This document shows positions 52,458 to 61,643 of a stretch of DNA of 64,000 nucleotides, piece after piece. A program made the translations under genes and the position numbers. The notes under the pieces are model-generated. The model was not told where the DNA came from. It ran no database searches and saw only the letters and a program-made list of their open reading frames with translations. This stretch comes from Croceitalea marina (GTDB lineage Bacteria > Bacteroidota > Bacteroidia > Flavobacteriales > Flavobacteriaceae). The stretch spans positions 54,250 through 118,249 of the forward strand of contig NZ_JBHULB010000013.1 in NCBI RefSeq assembly GCF_042684265.1. The letters are read 5' to 3'. Each line of letters starts with the position of its first letter. The stretch's first letter is position 1.

Positions 52458-53399
52458 ATGTCTTATCAAGTTCCGGAACCTAAAATTTTTGCCTGTACCC
52501 AGAGTACTGCCCTAGGTGAGAAAATTGCCACCTCTTATGGAGCGAAATTAGGTAATATATTATTTTCGAGATATAGCGATGGGGAATACCAGCCATCATT
52601 TGAGGAATCTATCAGAGGAGCCAGAATTTTTTTAATCGGCTCTACCAACCCAAGCTCAGATAATCTAATGGAAATGTTGTTGATGATCGATGCTGCCAAA
52701 CGTGCATCTGCAAGACATATTACAGCTGTTATTCCATATTTCGGGTGGGCAAGACAAGATAGAAAAGATAAGCCCAGGGTTCCTATTGCCGCAAAACTAA
52801 TAGCTAAAATGTTGGAAACAGCAGGTGCAACCCGAATTATAACTATGGATTTGCACGCGGATCAAATTCAGGGCTTCTTTGAAAAACCTGTTGACCACTT
52901 GTTCGCTTCCACTTTATTTTTTCCTTATTTAAAAGAATTAAAATTAGATAATCTCTGTATTGCATCACCTGATATGGGCGGTTCAAAAAGAGCTTACTCT
53001 TATTCAAAAGCTTTAGAGTGTGATGTTGTTATCTGCTACAAGCAACGCGCTAAGGCCAATGTAATCTCCCACATGGAACTCATTGGTGATGTTCAAGGAA
53101 AAAATGTTGTGCTTGTTGATGATATGGTGGATACGGCAGGTACGCTTACCAAAGCTGCAGATTTGATGATGGAAAGGGGTGCACTAAGTGTTAGGGCAAT
53201 TACAACTCATGGCCTGCTTTCGGGCAATGCTTATGAAAAAATAGAAAAATCACAGTTGAAGGAATTGATTATCACCGATTCCATTCCGATTGAAATAAAG
53301 AGTGATAAAGTAAAGGTATTGAGTTGTGCAGGCCTCTTCGCAGATGTGATGCACCGTGTTCACCATAACACCTCGATATCTTCAAAATTTTTAATGTAG
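52458..53399 (+). CDS. prs: Ribose-phosphate pyrophosphokinase
   Basis: 313 residues, standard length. ATP-binding flexible-loop region FGWARQDRKDKPRVPIAAKL (95-114) and the PRPP-binding site VVLVDDMVDTAGT (217-229) are intact, as is the metal-binding DLHADQIQGFF. It makes PRPP from ribose-5-phosphate and ATP for nucleotide, histidine and tryptophan synthesis. It is followed by rplY, an arrangement common in Flavobacteriia. Its promoter box is TAAATTTG upstream. It is a core gene and unaffected by the neighbouring insertion. Confidence 0.97.
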   Translation: MSYQVPEPKIFACTQSTALGEKIATSYGAKLGNILFSRYSDGEYQPSFEESIRGARIFLIGSTNPSSDNLMEMLLMIDAAKRASARHITAVIPYFGWARQDRKDKPRVPIAAKLIAKMLETAGATRIITMDLHADQIQGFFEKPVDHLFASTLFFPYLKELKLDNLCIASPDMGGSKRAYSYSKALECDVVICYKQRAKANVISHMELIGDVQGKNVVLVDDMVDTAGTLTKAADLMMERGALSVRAITTHGLLSGNAYEKIEKSQLKELIITDSIPIEIKSDKVKVLSCAGLFADVMHRVHHNTSISSKFLM

Positions 53400-53468
53400 C
53401 CTTCGACTACCTTAAGACCTTAAGCCTTATAATTCGAAATTGAATTTTAAACATTTTTAATATATATA

Positions 53469-54122
53469 ATGAAGTCAATTACTATCAAAGGATCTCAAAG
53501 AGAAAGCGTGGGCAAGGTTTCTACCAAAGCTTTACGTAATGCTGGAAAGGTTCCTTGCGTACTGTACGGAGGGGATAAACCATTACACTTTTCAGCTGAT
53601 GAATTATCATTCAAAAAATTAGTGTACACCCCTAACGCATATACCGCTGTAATTGAGTTAGAAGGTGGCGAAACTTTTAAAGCAGTTTTACAGGATATTC
53701 AATTTCATCCTGTAACGGATAAAATTTTGCATATCGATTTTTACCAATTGTTTGCTGACAAAGCCGTTACTATGAATATTCCTGTTCGTTTAGAAGGTAA
53801 TTCGCCAGGTGTAAGAAACGGTGGTCGTTTATTATTTAGAAAAAGAAAACTTTCTATCAAGGCCTTACCAGACTTATTACCAGATTTCATCACTATTGAT
53901 ATTTCTAAACTTAAAATTGGAGGTACAATTGCCGTTGAAACTTTATTAAGTGACGATTTCACTATTCTTCACCCAGACAGTACTGCTGTCGTTCAAGTAA
54001 AAGCATCTCGTAATGCTGTTGAAGATGATGAGGATGAAGAAGAAGGAGAAGAAGGTGCCGAAGGCGCAGCAGATGGTGGTGATACCCCAGCTGAAGCTCC
54101 TGCAGCAGAAGGTGCAGAATAA
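53469..54122 (+). CDS. rplY: 50S ribosomal protein L25 (Ctc form)
   Basis: 217 residues. The N-terminal L25 domain (GSQRESVGKVSTKALRNAGKVPCVLYGG) binds 5S rRNA. The C-terminal TL5-like domain (FYQLFADKAVTMNIPVRLEG) and a low-complexity acidic, alanine-rich tail (EDDEDEEEGEEGAEGAA) follow. The long CTC form is usual in this phylum. It lies 69 bases after prs and ends at a terminator hairpin. Confidence 0.96.
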   Translation: MKSITIKGSQRESVGKVSTKALRNAGKVPCVLYGGDKPLHFSADELSFKKLVYTPNAYTAVIELEGGETFKAVLQDIQFHPVTDKILHIDFYQLFADKAVTMNIPVRLEGNSPGVRNGGRLLFRKRKLSIKALPDLLPDFITIDISKLKIGGTIAVETLLSDDFTILHPDSTAVVQVKASRNAVEDDEDEEEGEEGAEGAADGGDTPAEAPAAEGAE

Positions 54123-54142
54123 ACTAATTTTTATAAAAGCTA

Positions 54143-54186
54143 AAGCATCCATAATCGAGTTAAAAGCTTGATTTTTGGATGCTTTT
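54143..54186 (+). terminator. Terminator after rplY
   Basis: Ten-bp arms AAAGCATCCA (54143-54152) and TGGATGCTTT (54177-54186), followed by a T-rich stretch that overlaps the pth promoter. Confidence 0.65.
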
Positions 54187-54188
54187 GT

Positions 54189-54196
54189 ATTTTTGG
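54189..54196 (+). promoter_or_regulatory. -7 promoter box of pth
   Basis: TATTTTTG fits TAnnTTTG. It lies downstream of the first in-frame start codon (54179), which rules that codon out and favours 54212 or 54275. Confidence 0.6.
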
Positions 54197-54211
54197 GCAA
54201 ATACAACAAAT

Positions 54212-54841
54212 ATGTTCAAGTGGTTATTATCCATTTTTAAAACCGAAAATCAAATTCTAAGCGAAACCGATATTATGAAAAAGTTTTTAGTGGTTGGATT
54301 AGGAAATATTGGCGATAAGTATGAAAATACACGACATAATATTGGCTTTAAAATTTTGGACACACTAGCACAAAAGGAATACTTTGTCTTTGAGGATGCA
54401 AAACTTGGAGCAATCGCAACTTTTAAATATAAGGGCAGAAGCATATTATGCCTGAAACCATCAACATTTATGAATTTGAGCGGTAAAGCCATTAGATATT
54501 GGTTGGATAAAGAAAAAATTCCACTTCAAAACCTTCTGGTAATCACCGATGACATCAACTTACCCTTCGGTACGATAAGGGTGAAGACCAAAGGCAGCGA
54601 TGGTGGGCATAATGGTTTAAAAGACACACAAAATATGTTGCAGACCACAAAATACAATCGTTTTCGATTCGGGGTAGGTGCAGATTTTGGTACAGGCAGA
54701 CAGGTAGATTATGTACTTGGCGAATGGAATGAAGGTGAATCTAAAGCTCTTCAAGAAAGGCTTGAAAAATCATGCGATGTAATCAAGTCTTTTGTTTTTG
54801 GTGGTATTCAGAATACGATGAACCAGTTTAACGGTTCTTAA
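54212..54841 (+). CDS. pth: Peptidyl-tRNA hydrolase
   Basis: About 209 residues from 54212; a start at 54275 (MKKFLVVGLGN) would give 188, near the core family length. The catalytic histidine lies in NTRHNIGF, and further motifs are CLKPSTFMNLSG, TDDINLPFGTIRVKTKG and SDGGHNGLKD. It frees peptides from prematurely released peptidyl-tRNA. The first in-frame codon at 54179 lies upstream of the promoter box, so it is not used. The N-terminal extension FKWLLSIFKTENQ is common in flavobacterial entries but may not be translated. Confidence 0.95.
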   Translation: MFKWLLSIFKTENQILSETDIMKKFLVVGLGNIGDKYENTRHNIGFKILDTLAQKEYFVFEDAKLGAIATFKYKGRSILCLKPSTFMNLSGKAIRYWLDKEKIPLQNLLVITDDINLPFGTIRVKTKGSDGGHNGLKDTQNMLQTTKYNRFRFGVGADFGTGRQVDYVLGEWNEGESKALQERLEKSCDVIKSFVFGGIQNTMNQFNGS

Positions 54842-54846
54842 GACTA

Positions 54847-55530
54847 CTACAAAACCTTAAAATCGTAAACTCCGGAATCTGATGTGCTTCCTGCGCTATC
54901 GGTTGTAACTACTCTCCAATAATAAGTAGTCCCCGAGCTCACTGTTGTTGTCACTTCCATTTCAGTAGCATCAGTACTTTCCAATAAGCTCGTAGGCGGA
55001 TTTTCTTCAGAAAAATAGACCTCAAAACCTGAAATATCGTCTTCTACATCGGCTCCTATCCATTGAAGTACAACTTGATTTCCTTGATTAGCTTGTACTG
55101 TACTTCCGGATACGGGAGATACAATCTGCGCCGGAAATGGCGGATAACTTATTTGTGGACCCGCATTGTAGAACAACCAATTTTCACTAGCTGCCGTAAT
55201 ATCGGAGTCATTGTTTGATGAGGTCACCGTCCAAGAATAAGGTGCTCCTTTTTGAATTGACAAACTCGCCGATGTTGAGGCTGTAGTAATTGTTTGCGGC
55301 GTATTTGTATTCAGGTTTACAACACTTAAAGTATAAGTCTGCGTATTTGCCGAAGGCTGCCACTCAAAAGTCACTTGACTTAAGGTTTCATTAATGCTTA
55401 TACCTGTATTGCACTCAGAATTTTCTAAAGGAAAAACGAGTAGCGCAGCTTCTGGAGACCTAGGAGCTCTGTCTTTTTTACACGCCACAAGCAGCAGTAT
55501 CAATATAAAAGAAAAATACCTTATTCTCAT
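54847..55530 (-). CDS. Fibronectin-III-like lipoprotein
   Basis: 227 residues with lipobox LILLLVAC (Cys17). Two FN3-like modules are visible: FEWQPSANTQTYTLSVVN...GAPYSWTVTSSN and VLQWIGADVEDDISGFEVYF...GTTYYWRVVTTD. It starts within the last codons of the protease gene (4-base overlap) and so is co-transcribed and probably acts with it at the surface. The frameshifted gene at 27976-28583 is a decayed relative. Ligand unknown. Confidence 0.8.
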   Translation of the reverse strand: MRIRYFSFILILLLVACKKDRAPRSPEAALLVFPLENSECNTGISINETLSQVTFEWQPSANTQTYTLSVVNLNTNTPQTITTASTSASLSIQKGAPYSWTVTSSNNDSDITAASENWLFYNAGPQISYPPFPAQIVSPVSGSTVQANQGNQVVLQWIGADVEDDISGFEVYFSEENPPTSLLESTDATEMEVTTTVSSGTTYYWRVVTTDSAGSTSDSGVYDFKVL

Positions 55531-58500
55531 TTTTTCAATACCTTAAATTCTTCTTTAAAATTAACTCCAGAAACTCTTAAAAAATAAATACCTGCCACAT
55601 AGGGGCCAAATTCCATCTCAAGATTTGTTCCATTCAACACTTCATCACTTTCTTTTATCAAACGACCGTTACCATCAAATAGTTGTATGGTTACATTCCC
55701 CATTTCTTGATTTAAAAACACATTCAATGTTTCTTGAACTGGGTTCGGATATACTATTGGTATTGTTGCAACGAACAACGACTCTTTAAAACTACCTTGA
55801 CAGGGAAGATTCGTGAATACTCGAAGTTCATTTATACCAGGTTGAAGATCGACGGTTAGTTCAGAGTTCTCGGTTTGCGTAACCACACCGTTTACCTCAA
55901 CATTGAACAAGCTAGCCCCCTGAAGACGAACTACGGCTTGCAAAGCACCTTCTATAAGTTCTGCCGAAACCGCTAAAATTTCGGGTTCGTCAATCACGAT
56001 ATCAAAACATCGTTCTTCGTACGTGATTCCTGCATTTGTGCCCGTAATGCATAATCTATAATTACCCCCTAGTAGGTTGTCGAACAAAAATATATCGGTG
56101 AAGCTTCCATTAAAATTTCCGTTATCACCAACCAGAGTAGCAGTGTATGAAATGGCATCGTCAACTGCTTCGATTTCAATAGAACCATCATTATTATTAC
56201 GGCAAGATTCGCTCTGTACTTTTACACTAAAATTATCCGCCGCAAATCTATGCACGGCGCAGCCGGTAACGTCAACTTCAACTCCTTTTGGCGTTCCTAA
56301 ACACAAATCGTCTCCATCATCGAAAACACCATCTTCGTCATCGTCTGGCCTTAAGATACCTTCAACACAAAACGCCAATGAAAACGAATCTAAAGAACCT
56401 CCATCACCATTAGCGGTATCTTGAATTTCAAGTACCCAATCTCCAAGAGAAGATTCTCCATTAAATGAACTTAAAGAGCCCAAAGGCTGTATTGTACCAT
56501 TTATTGCAGGAGTATTAGTTGAACAACTAAGTTCAACCCCTTCATCATCAAAAACTGCACTAATATTATTAAGGTTTCCACAATTTTTAGATAATAAGGT
56601 AATCGTTGTGCCCGAAGGTGATGTAAGTGTAATTATCAGGTCTTCTAAAAATGTATGTGAAATATCTAAATTGACATCTAAATCGGCAATGGGTAAATCT
56701 TGCAAAACACTTATTGTACTCGTAATAGTAGATGCATTACCAGCTGAAATTTCTACTGGAAAACCTCTACCATCTAGAGCTGTGCAGGTCACTGGAGATG
56801 TAGTAAAACTAAAAGGCGTTCCAAAAGTTCCCGTTCCACAGTCATTCTTAGGTCTTACCCTCCAAAAGTAGCTAGTTTCGGGGAGCAAATTGCCGGGCTG
56901 ATACGATTCAAAACTTACCGTAGCACTTTCAATAAGTGTTGCAAAAGAAGCTTCTGTGGCAATTTCAATATCGTAAGCAGTATTGTTCAAATCGGCCTGC
57001 CATTGCAATTGTGGACTAATTCGGGTATTGGTCTCTAAATCACCTGGCGAAAGCAAGGTTACAGGGGTGAAACTTGTATTGTACACCTTAAGATTGATAC
57101 TATTTTCAACCGTTAAACCTGCAGCCGCTCCCCGTATTGTTATTGGATAATCGCCAACGGCAACACTTCCTGTATTTGACAAGGTCAGTATTACATTGGT
57201 ACCATTTATAGACGCACTAATTGCTGAGAAATTAACCGTTAATCCTGCAGGTGTATTTAGCGCACTAAAAGTAACTTCTTCATTAAAGCCGCTATAAGTT
57301 TCAAAGGTAAAAGGAACTAGTACATCATTCGGTTGGCACGTTTCAAAACTCAGCTCTTGAAAGTTCAAAACTACCTGAGATTCTTGAATGGTGAAGTTTG
57401 TGGAATTTACGGCCAAGAAAATATTATCTGAGGCTCTTACCATAATCCGCGTAGTTGTGCTCGCTTCTCCGGGCAATTGTACAACTGCATTACCAGTGTT
57501 TGGCACATCATCACCAATAAGAAAAGGAAAGGTGACCCCACCATCTGTAGAGAGTAAAATGTCGACGGCCTGTGTATTTATTGGCGTTTTATCGGTATTC
57601 GCAACATCCCATGTAATTTGCTGAATGCTACCAGCATCATAAACTTCATTTGTGGTTTGCGAAGTGACCAAAAAAGGACCAGCAGCATTTACGGTAGTAA
57701 CTTTAGCCAATTCTGCTGTTACCTGCCCCCCTCCAGTAGCATTATCCCTGGCGGTAAATGCGAAATTAAAATCACGTTCTATTGTTGCGACCGTCTCCCA
57801 AGCCGAACTCTCTGCGGGATTAGTTTGAGTAAGATTTCCTTGAATTATTCGTGATAGCTTCGGAAAATACCTTTCAGGATTTGTTGTTGGTTTTTGAGAC
57901 CTAAAGTTTGCTCCACTTGCGTTTTCAGGACCAAAAGTACTGGTTACCACTACCCCATCATCAATCTGCTCCCAAGTATAGGTTAAAACATCACCCGCAT
58001 CTACGTCGGTGGCATTCGCCGTTAACACAAAGGCCGTACCCTTAGGAATGGTATAATCTGGAACCGGATCTATCGTCGGTGGTGAATTCGTTAAAGCTGC
58101 GGTCTGACCACAACTTGTAGTCTGTAAATAATTGGTGATTTGAACAATGCTGTTGTGATGAAAATAATCATCGCCATTAGGCGCTACATTATTACCTTCA
58201 ACAATACCTGCATATCCCATAATAGTGGTTCCACTGGCAGGTTCGGCTTGTACTCCTGTATCCTCCGTCTCAAATGACCAAGTGTGGTTAGCTCCGAACT
58301 GGTGTCCAAGTTCGTGGGCTACAAAGTCGATATCAAATAAATCTCCTTCAGGGTCCGTACCAGATGAAAAAGCACTTCCTTTTCTATTATCTGAACATAC
58401 AGAGCCAACAAAGCCTGCATTTCCGTTGTTGGACCCACGTTGAAAAACGTGCCCGACATCATAATTTTCCTCACCAATGGTAGCGGTCAAAGTGCTTTGC

Positions 58501-59291
58501 GCCTGTGCATTTAAATTTCCTGTGTAGGGGTCTGTATTAGCATCCGTAAAAATGACTTGGTCGTTATTCGCGACCAATTGCAAACGTACCCCTAAGTCCG
58601 TTTCAAAAACTTCGTTCACTCTCGTCAGCGTTGCGTTTATGGCCGCTAAGGCATCGGCAACCGTTCCGCCATGATATTGTGTGTATTCTCCAGTAGCCGA
58701 AACCGCAATCCGATATGTACGTAAGGTCTGGTCGTCGACGATAGCCTTTGAAATTGTAGATGCCGATAATTTTTGAAACCCCTCGGTATCACAACTAAAA
58801 CCATCTTTAGCCGTTGCCCTGCTATTGCCCCTAAAAGCAATATACTTTTCAGAATTCTTTTTCTTTTCGATAAAAGTGGCTTTTTCATCATCCGATAAAG
58901 AAACTAACATTCCCTGCACTCCTTTTGGGGAAGAACTAAAGCGGATTTTATGCTTTTTATCTTCACTCCACCCCGTGTATGATTTAATTTGAGGGTATTT
59001 TGCTGCCAGAACAGGGTGAAAAATCGGGGTTTCCTCAACCATAAAACCAATTAGCTTTCCCGTAGCTTCAGGAAAATAAATCAATTCTTGGGTGCTTGTT
59101 TTTGCACCTTTGTCAAGTGCACTTTTAAAAATTGCTTCCTTTAAATCAAATTCAGAAACTTTACCTATTATTGAATTTGTTTGATTTTCTTCACTAGCCG
59201 CAAGAGGTTTCCAATAGGTATCTTGTGACCATCCGGAAAAGGCAACAAAAAATATGGATATTGATAAAACAAAATGTAATTTAGCTTTCAT
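55527..59291 (-). CDS. Secreted reprolysin-like zinc metalloprotease with P-domain and T9SS sorting domain
   Basis: 1254 residues. A signal peptide (to about residue 22) and propeptide are followed by an M12B-type catalytic domain with HELGHQFGANH (His326, Glu327, His330, His336). Next come FN3/Ig-like modules, a proprotein-convertase P-like domain (LPIADLDVNLDISHTFLEDL), a short thrombospondin-like acidic calcium segment (DDDEDGVFDDGDD) and a C-terminal T9SS type A domain (VYPNPVQETLNVFLN to the end). It is exported through the outer membrane by type IX secretion. It probably degrades proteins for nutrition. It is the first gene of a two-gene operon with the FN3 lipoprotein. Confidence 0.93.
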   Translation of the reverse strand: MKAKLHFVLSISIFFVAFSGWSQDTYWKPLAASEENQTNSIIGKVSEFDLKEAIFKSALDKGAKTSTQELIYFPEATGKLIGFMVEETPIFHPVLAAKYPQIKSYTGWSEDKKHKIRFSSSPKGVQGMLVSLSDDEKATFIEKKKNSEKYIAFRGNSRATAKDGFSCDTEGFQKLSASTISKAIVDDQTLRTYRIAVSATGEYTQYHGGTVADALAAINATLTRVNEVFETDLGVRLQLVANNDQVIFTDANTDPYTGNLNAQAQSTLTATIGEENYDVGHVFQRGSNNGNAGFVGSVCSDNRKGSAFSSGTDPEGDLFDIDFVAHELGHQFGANHTWSFETEDTGVQAEPASGTTIMGYAGIVEGNNVAPNGDDYFHHNSIVQITNYLQTTSCGQTAALTNSPPTIDPVPDYTIPKGTAFVLTANATDVDAGDVLTYTWEQIDDGVVVTSTFGPENASGANFRSQKPTTNPERYFPKLSRIIQGNLTQTNPAESSAWETVATIERDFNFAFTARDNATGGGQVTAELAKVTTVNAAGPFLVTSQTTNEVYDAGSIQQITWDVANTDKTPINTQAVDILLSTDGGVTFPFLIGDDVPNTGNAVVQLPGEASTTTRIMVRASDNIFLAVNSTNFTIQESQVVLNFQELSFETCQPNDVLVPFTFETYSGFNEEVTFSALNTPAGLTVNFSAISASINGTNVILTLSNTGSVAVGDYPITIRGAAAGLTVENSINLKVYNTSFTPVTLLSPGDLETNTRISPQLQWQADLNNTAYDIEIATEASFATLIESATVSFESYQPGNLLPETSYFWRVRPKNDCGTGTFGTPFSFTTSPVTCTALDGRGFPVEISAGNASTITSTISVLQDLPIADLDVNLDISHTFLEDLIITLTSPSGTTITLLSKNCGNLNNISAVFDDEGVELSCSTNTPAINGTIQPLGSLSSFNGESSLGDWVLEIQDTANGDGGSLDSFSLAFCVEGILRPDDDEDGVFDDGDDLCLGTPKGVEVDVTGCAVHRFAADNFSVKVQSESCRNNNDGSIEIEAVDDAISYTATLVGDNGNFNGSFTDIFLFDNLLGGNYRLCITGTNAGITYEERCFDIVIDEPEILAVSAELIEGALQAVVRLQGASLFNVEVNGVVTQTENSELTVDLQPGINELRVFTNLPCQGSFKESLFVATIPIVYPNPVQETLNVFLNQEMGNVTIQLFDGNGRLIKESDEVLNGTNLEMEFGPYVAGIYFLRVSGVNFKEEFKVLKK

Positions 59292-59344
59292 TCTAGGGGC
59301 ATAAGCAGTTCATAAATTTAAGCCTTTTTATTTTTAGCATCCAA

Positions 59345-60271
59345 GTGGTAACAGTCCAAGGAATTTCTAAATTCAAAAATAAACTTCCCACAGCGATTAC
59401 TATTGGCACTTTCGACGGAGTGCACATTGGTCATCGCCAAATACTCCAACGCCTCATAAATAATGCCAAAGAAGCCAATTTAAACTCGGTCTTGGTTACA
59501 TTTTTTCCCCATCCTAGAATGGTGCTGCAAAAAGAGAGCAATATAAAGCTCTTAAATACTTTGGATGAAAAAATAGAAATACTGCGCGATTTAGGTCTAG
59601 ATTATATCATCGTACATCCCTTCACAAAAGAGTTTTCGCGTTTATCGGCGATAGAATTCGTCAGGGATATTTTGGTAAACCAACTAAAGGCGAAAAAAAT
59701 AATTATAGGGTATGACCATCGCTTCGGGAGAAACCGAAACGCTAATATCAACGACCTTATAACTTTCGGAAATACGTTGGACTTCGAGGTTGAAGAAATT
59801 TCAGCTCAAGAAGTAGATGAAGTTTCGGTGAGCTCTACCAAAATTCGTACGGCTCTTGAAGAAGCCGATATTACTACTGCCAATTCTTATTTAGGCTACG
59901 CCTTTATGCTTACAGGAACGGTTCAAAAAGGCAAAGGTTTGGGTAGGCAAATCGCTTTCCCTACCGCCAATCTAAAAATTGCCGAATCTTATAAGCTTAT
60001 CCCTAAGAACGGGGTTTATGTTGTGCGAAGCAGAATTGATGAGAAAGTTTATCATGGCATGATGAACATTGGTTTTAACCCAACAGTCGAAGGCACTGAA
60101 AAAAGTATTGAAGTACACTTTTTCGACCTCGATCAAGACCTTTATGATAAAAAAATAAAGGTCGAACTTTTACACCATTTGCGTGACGAACATAAGTTTG
60201 ATTCTGTAGAGGAACTCAAACTGCAACTATTAAAAGATAAGCAAGCCTCATTAGCCATAATTACGAATTAA
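59345..60271 (+). CDS. ribF: Bifunctional riboflavin kinase/FAD synthetase
   Basis: 308 residues. The FAD synthetase domain has TIGTFDGVHIGHRQIL and SSTKIRTAL. The riboflavin kinase domain has GTVQKGKGLGRQIAFPTANL and MNIGFNPTVEG. It converts riboflavin to FMN and then FAD. The start is a GTG; no ATG lies close enough upstream of the conserved core. It is followed by the HTTM gene after 1 base, so the two are co-transcribed. Confidence 0.96.
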   Translation: MVTVQGISKFKNKLPTAITIGTFDGVHIGHRQILQRLINNAKEANLNSVLVTFFPHPRMVLQKESNIKLLNTLDEKIEILRDLGLDYIIVHPFTKEFSRLSAIEFVRDILVNQLKAKKIIIGYDHRFGRNRNANINDLITFGNTLDFEVEEISAQEVDEVSVSSTKIRTALEEADITTANSYLGYAFMLTGTVQKGKGLGRQIAFPTANLKIAESYKLIPKNGVYVVRSRIDEKVYHGMMNIGFNPTVEGTEKSIEVHFFDLDQDLYDKKIKVELLHHLRDEHKFDSVEELKLQLLKDKQASLAIITN

Positions 60272-60272
60272 G

Positions 60273-61589
60273 ATGATCCAGCGATTTCTTTTTAAACGGA
60301 TTGATAATGCGCAGCTTATTGTTTTTAGGGTTTTTTATGGGCTGTTGGTTTGCGCAGAGTGTTTTGGGGCCATTATTACAGGTTGGGTTCGAAAGACTTT
60401 TATAGAACCGCAATTCAACTTTTCATTTATAGGTTTTGAATGGTTACAACCCTTACCCGGTAATGGCATGTATGTTTACTTTATTATCATGGGTATTTGC
60501 GGCATTCTCATCACCGTAGGGTATAAATACCGCTATAGCGCGTTAACTTTTGCCTTTATGTGGGCCGGTGTTTACTTAATGCAGAAAACGTCATACAATA
60601 ATCATTACTACTTACTCATGTTGCTGGCCTTTATCATGGCGTTTTTACCGGCAAATCGTAGCTTTTCTCTCGATGTTAAATTAAAACCAGCCCTCGAGTC
60701 TCAGAGCATGTTCAATTATGTGCGATGGCTAATTATTTTACAACTATTTATAGTCTACACCTATGCTTCTTTGGCCAAACTTTATGGCGATTGGTTCGAC
60801 CTTAGCATTATAGAGATACTCATGGCAAGTAAAAAAGATTACCTGTTTATTGGTGAGTTTTTACAACAAAGATGGGTGCATAGGTCGATTGCCGTTTTTG
60901 GTATTCTCTTTGACATGCTCATAATTCCTGCGCTACTCTTTAAACCTACCAGAAAAATAGCTTTTGGTCTGTCTATCTTTTTTCACTTGTTCAATAGCTT
61001 TGTTTTTAGAATAGGTATTTTCCCCTACCTCTCCTTAGCCTTTTGTGTTTTCTTTTTTGATACTCAAACCATTAGAAACCTGTTTTTGACAAGAAAAAAT
61101 ATAGAAATAACCCAAAACAATAAAACACCGAGAAATCATAAATGGATTCTTGGGGCTTTAGCCATCTATTTTGTAGTACAACTTGCATTACCCCTACGCC
61201 ATTATTTTTTTAAGGATAATGTGCTGTGGACCGAAGAAGGACATCGCCTAAGCTGGCGGATGATGTTACGAAGCAGGGTCGGTAGCATTCGTGTTTTTGT
61301 AGAAGACAAGACTACTGGCAAACGAGAACAGATAAAGTTAGATGATTATTTGACCAAGAAGCAAAAACGTAAAGTCGCTTGTTACCCCGATTTCGCTTGG
61401 CAATTTGCGCAACATCTTAAAAAGGAAAACGCCAAACAAGGCAAAGAAGTTGGTGTTTTTGTGATAAACAAAGTCAGAGTCAATAAGAGTAAGTATTATG
61501 AATTCATAGACCCCGATGTTGACTTAGCCAATATGCCATGGAAACATTTTTCGCATAACGAATGGATTTTACCGGCTAAAGAAGAATAA
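60273..61589 (+). CDS. HTTM-domain membrane protein (gamma-carboxylase-like)
   Basis: 438 residues with multiple transmembrane helices in the N-terminal two thirds. The HTTM fold shared with vitamin K-dependent gamma-carboxylase is indicated by KTSYNNHYYLLMLLAFIMAFLPAN, KLYGDWFD and FFHLFNSFVFRIGIFPYLSL. The C-terminal ~120 residues are soluble. Bacterial members are widespread in Bacteroidota; their substrate is not known, and true carboxylase activity should not be assumed. It is in operon with ribF and is followed 54 bases later by serS, which has its own promoter. Confidence 0.85.
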   Translation: MIQRFLFKRIDNAQLIVFRVFYGLLVCAECFGAIITGWVRKTFIEPQFNFSFIGFEWLQPLPGNGMYVYFIIMGICGILITVGYKYRYSALTFAFMWAGVYLMQKTSYNNHYYLLMLLAFIMAFLPANRSFSLDVKLKPALESQSMFNYVRWLIILQLFIVYTYASLAKLYGDWFDLSIIEILMASKKDYLFIGEFLQQRWVHRSIAVFGILFDMLIIPALLFKPTRKIAFGLSIFFHLFNSFVFRIGIFPYLSLAFCVFFFDTQTIRNLFLTRKNIEITQNNKTPRNHKWILGALAIYFVVQLALPLRHYFFKDNVLWTEEGHRLSWRMMLRSRVGSIRVFVEDKTTGKREQIKLDDYLTKKQKRKVACYPDFAWQFAQHLKKENAKQGKEVGVFVINKVRVNKSKYYEFIDPDVDLANMPWKHFSHNEWILPAKEE

Positions 61590-61616
61590 TTTTCTTTCTA
61601 ATCTTGGCTATTACTT

Positions 61617-61624
61617 TAAATTTG
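61617..61624 (+). promoter_or_regulatory. -7 promoter box of serS
   Basis: TAAATTTG, matching TAnnTTTG and identical to the prs box, lies 19 bases before the serS ATG. Confidence 0.6.
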
Positions 61625-61643
61625 CTTCACTAAAATAAATTTC

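Noticed and set aside
53946..54209. Reverse-strand ORF over the end of rplY
   Set aside because: It mirrors the low-complexity acidic tail of L25 and has no independent support; other long opposite-strand ORFs over the sugar genes and the protease were rejected for the same reason.
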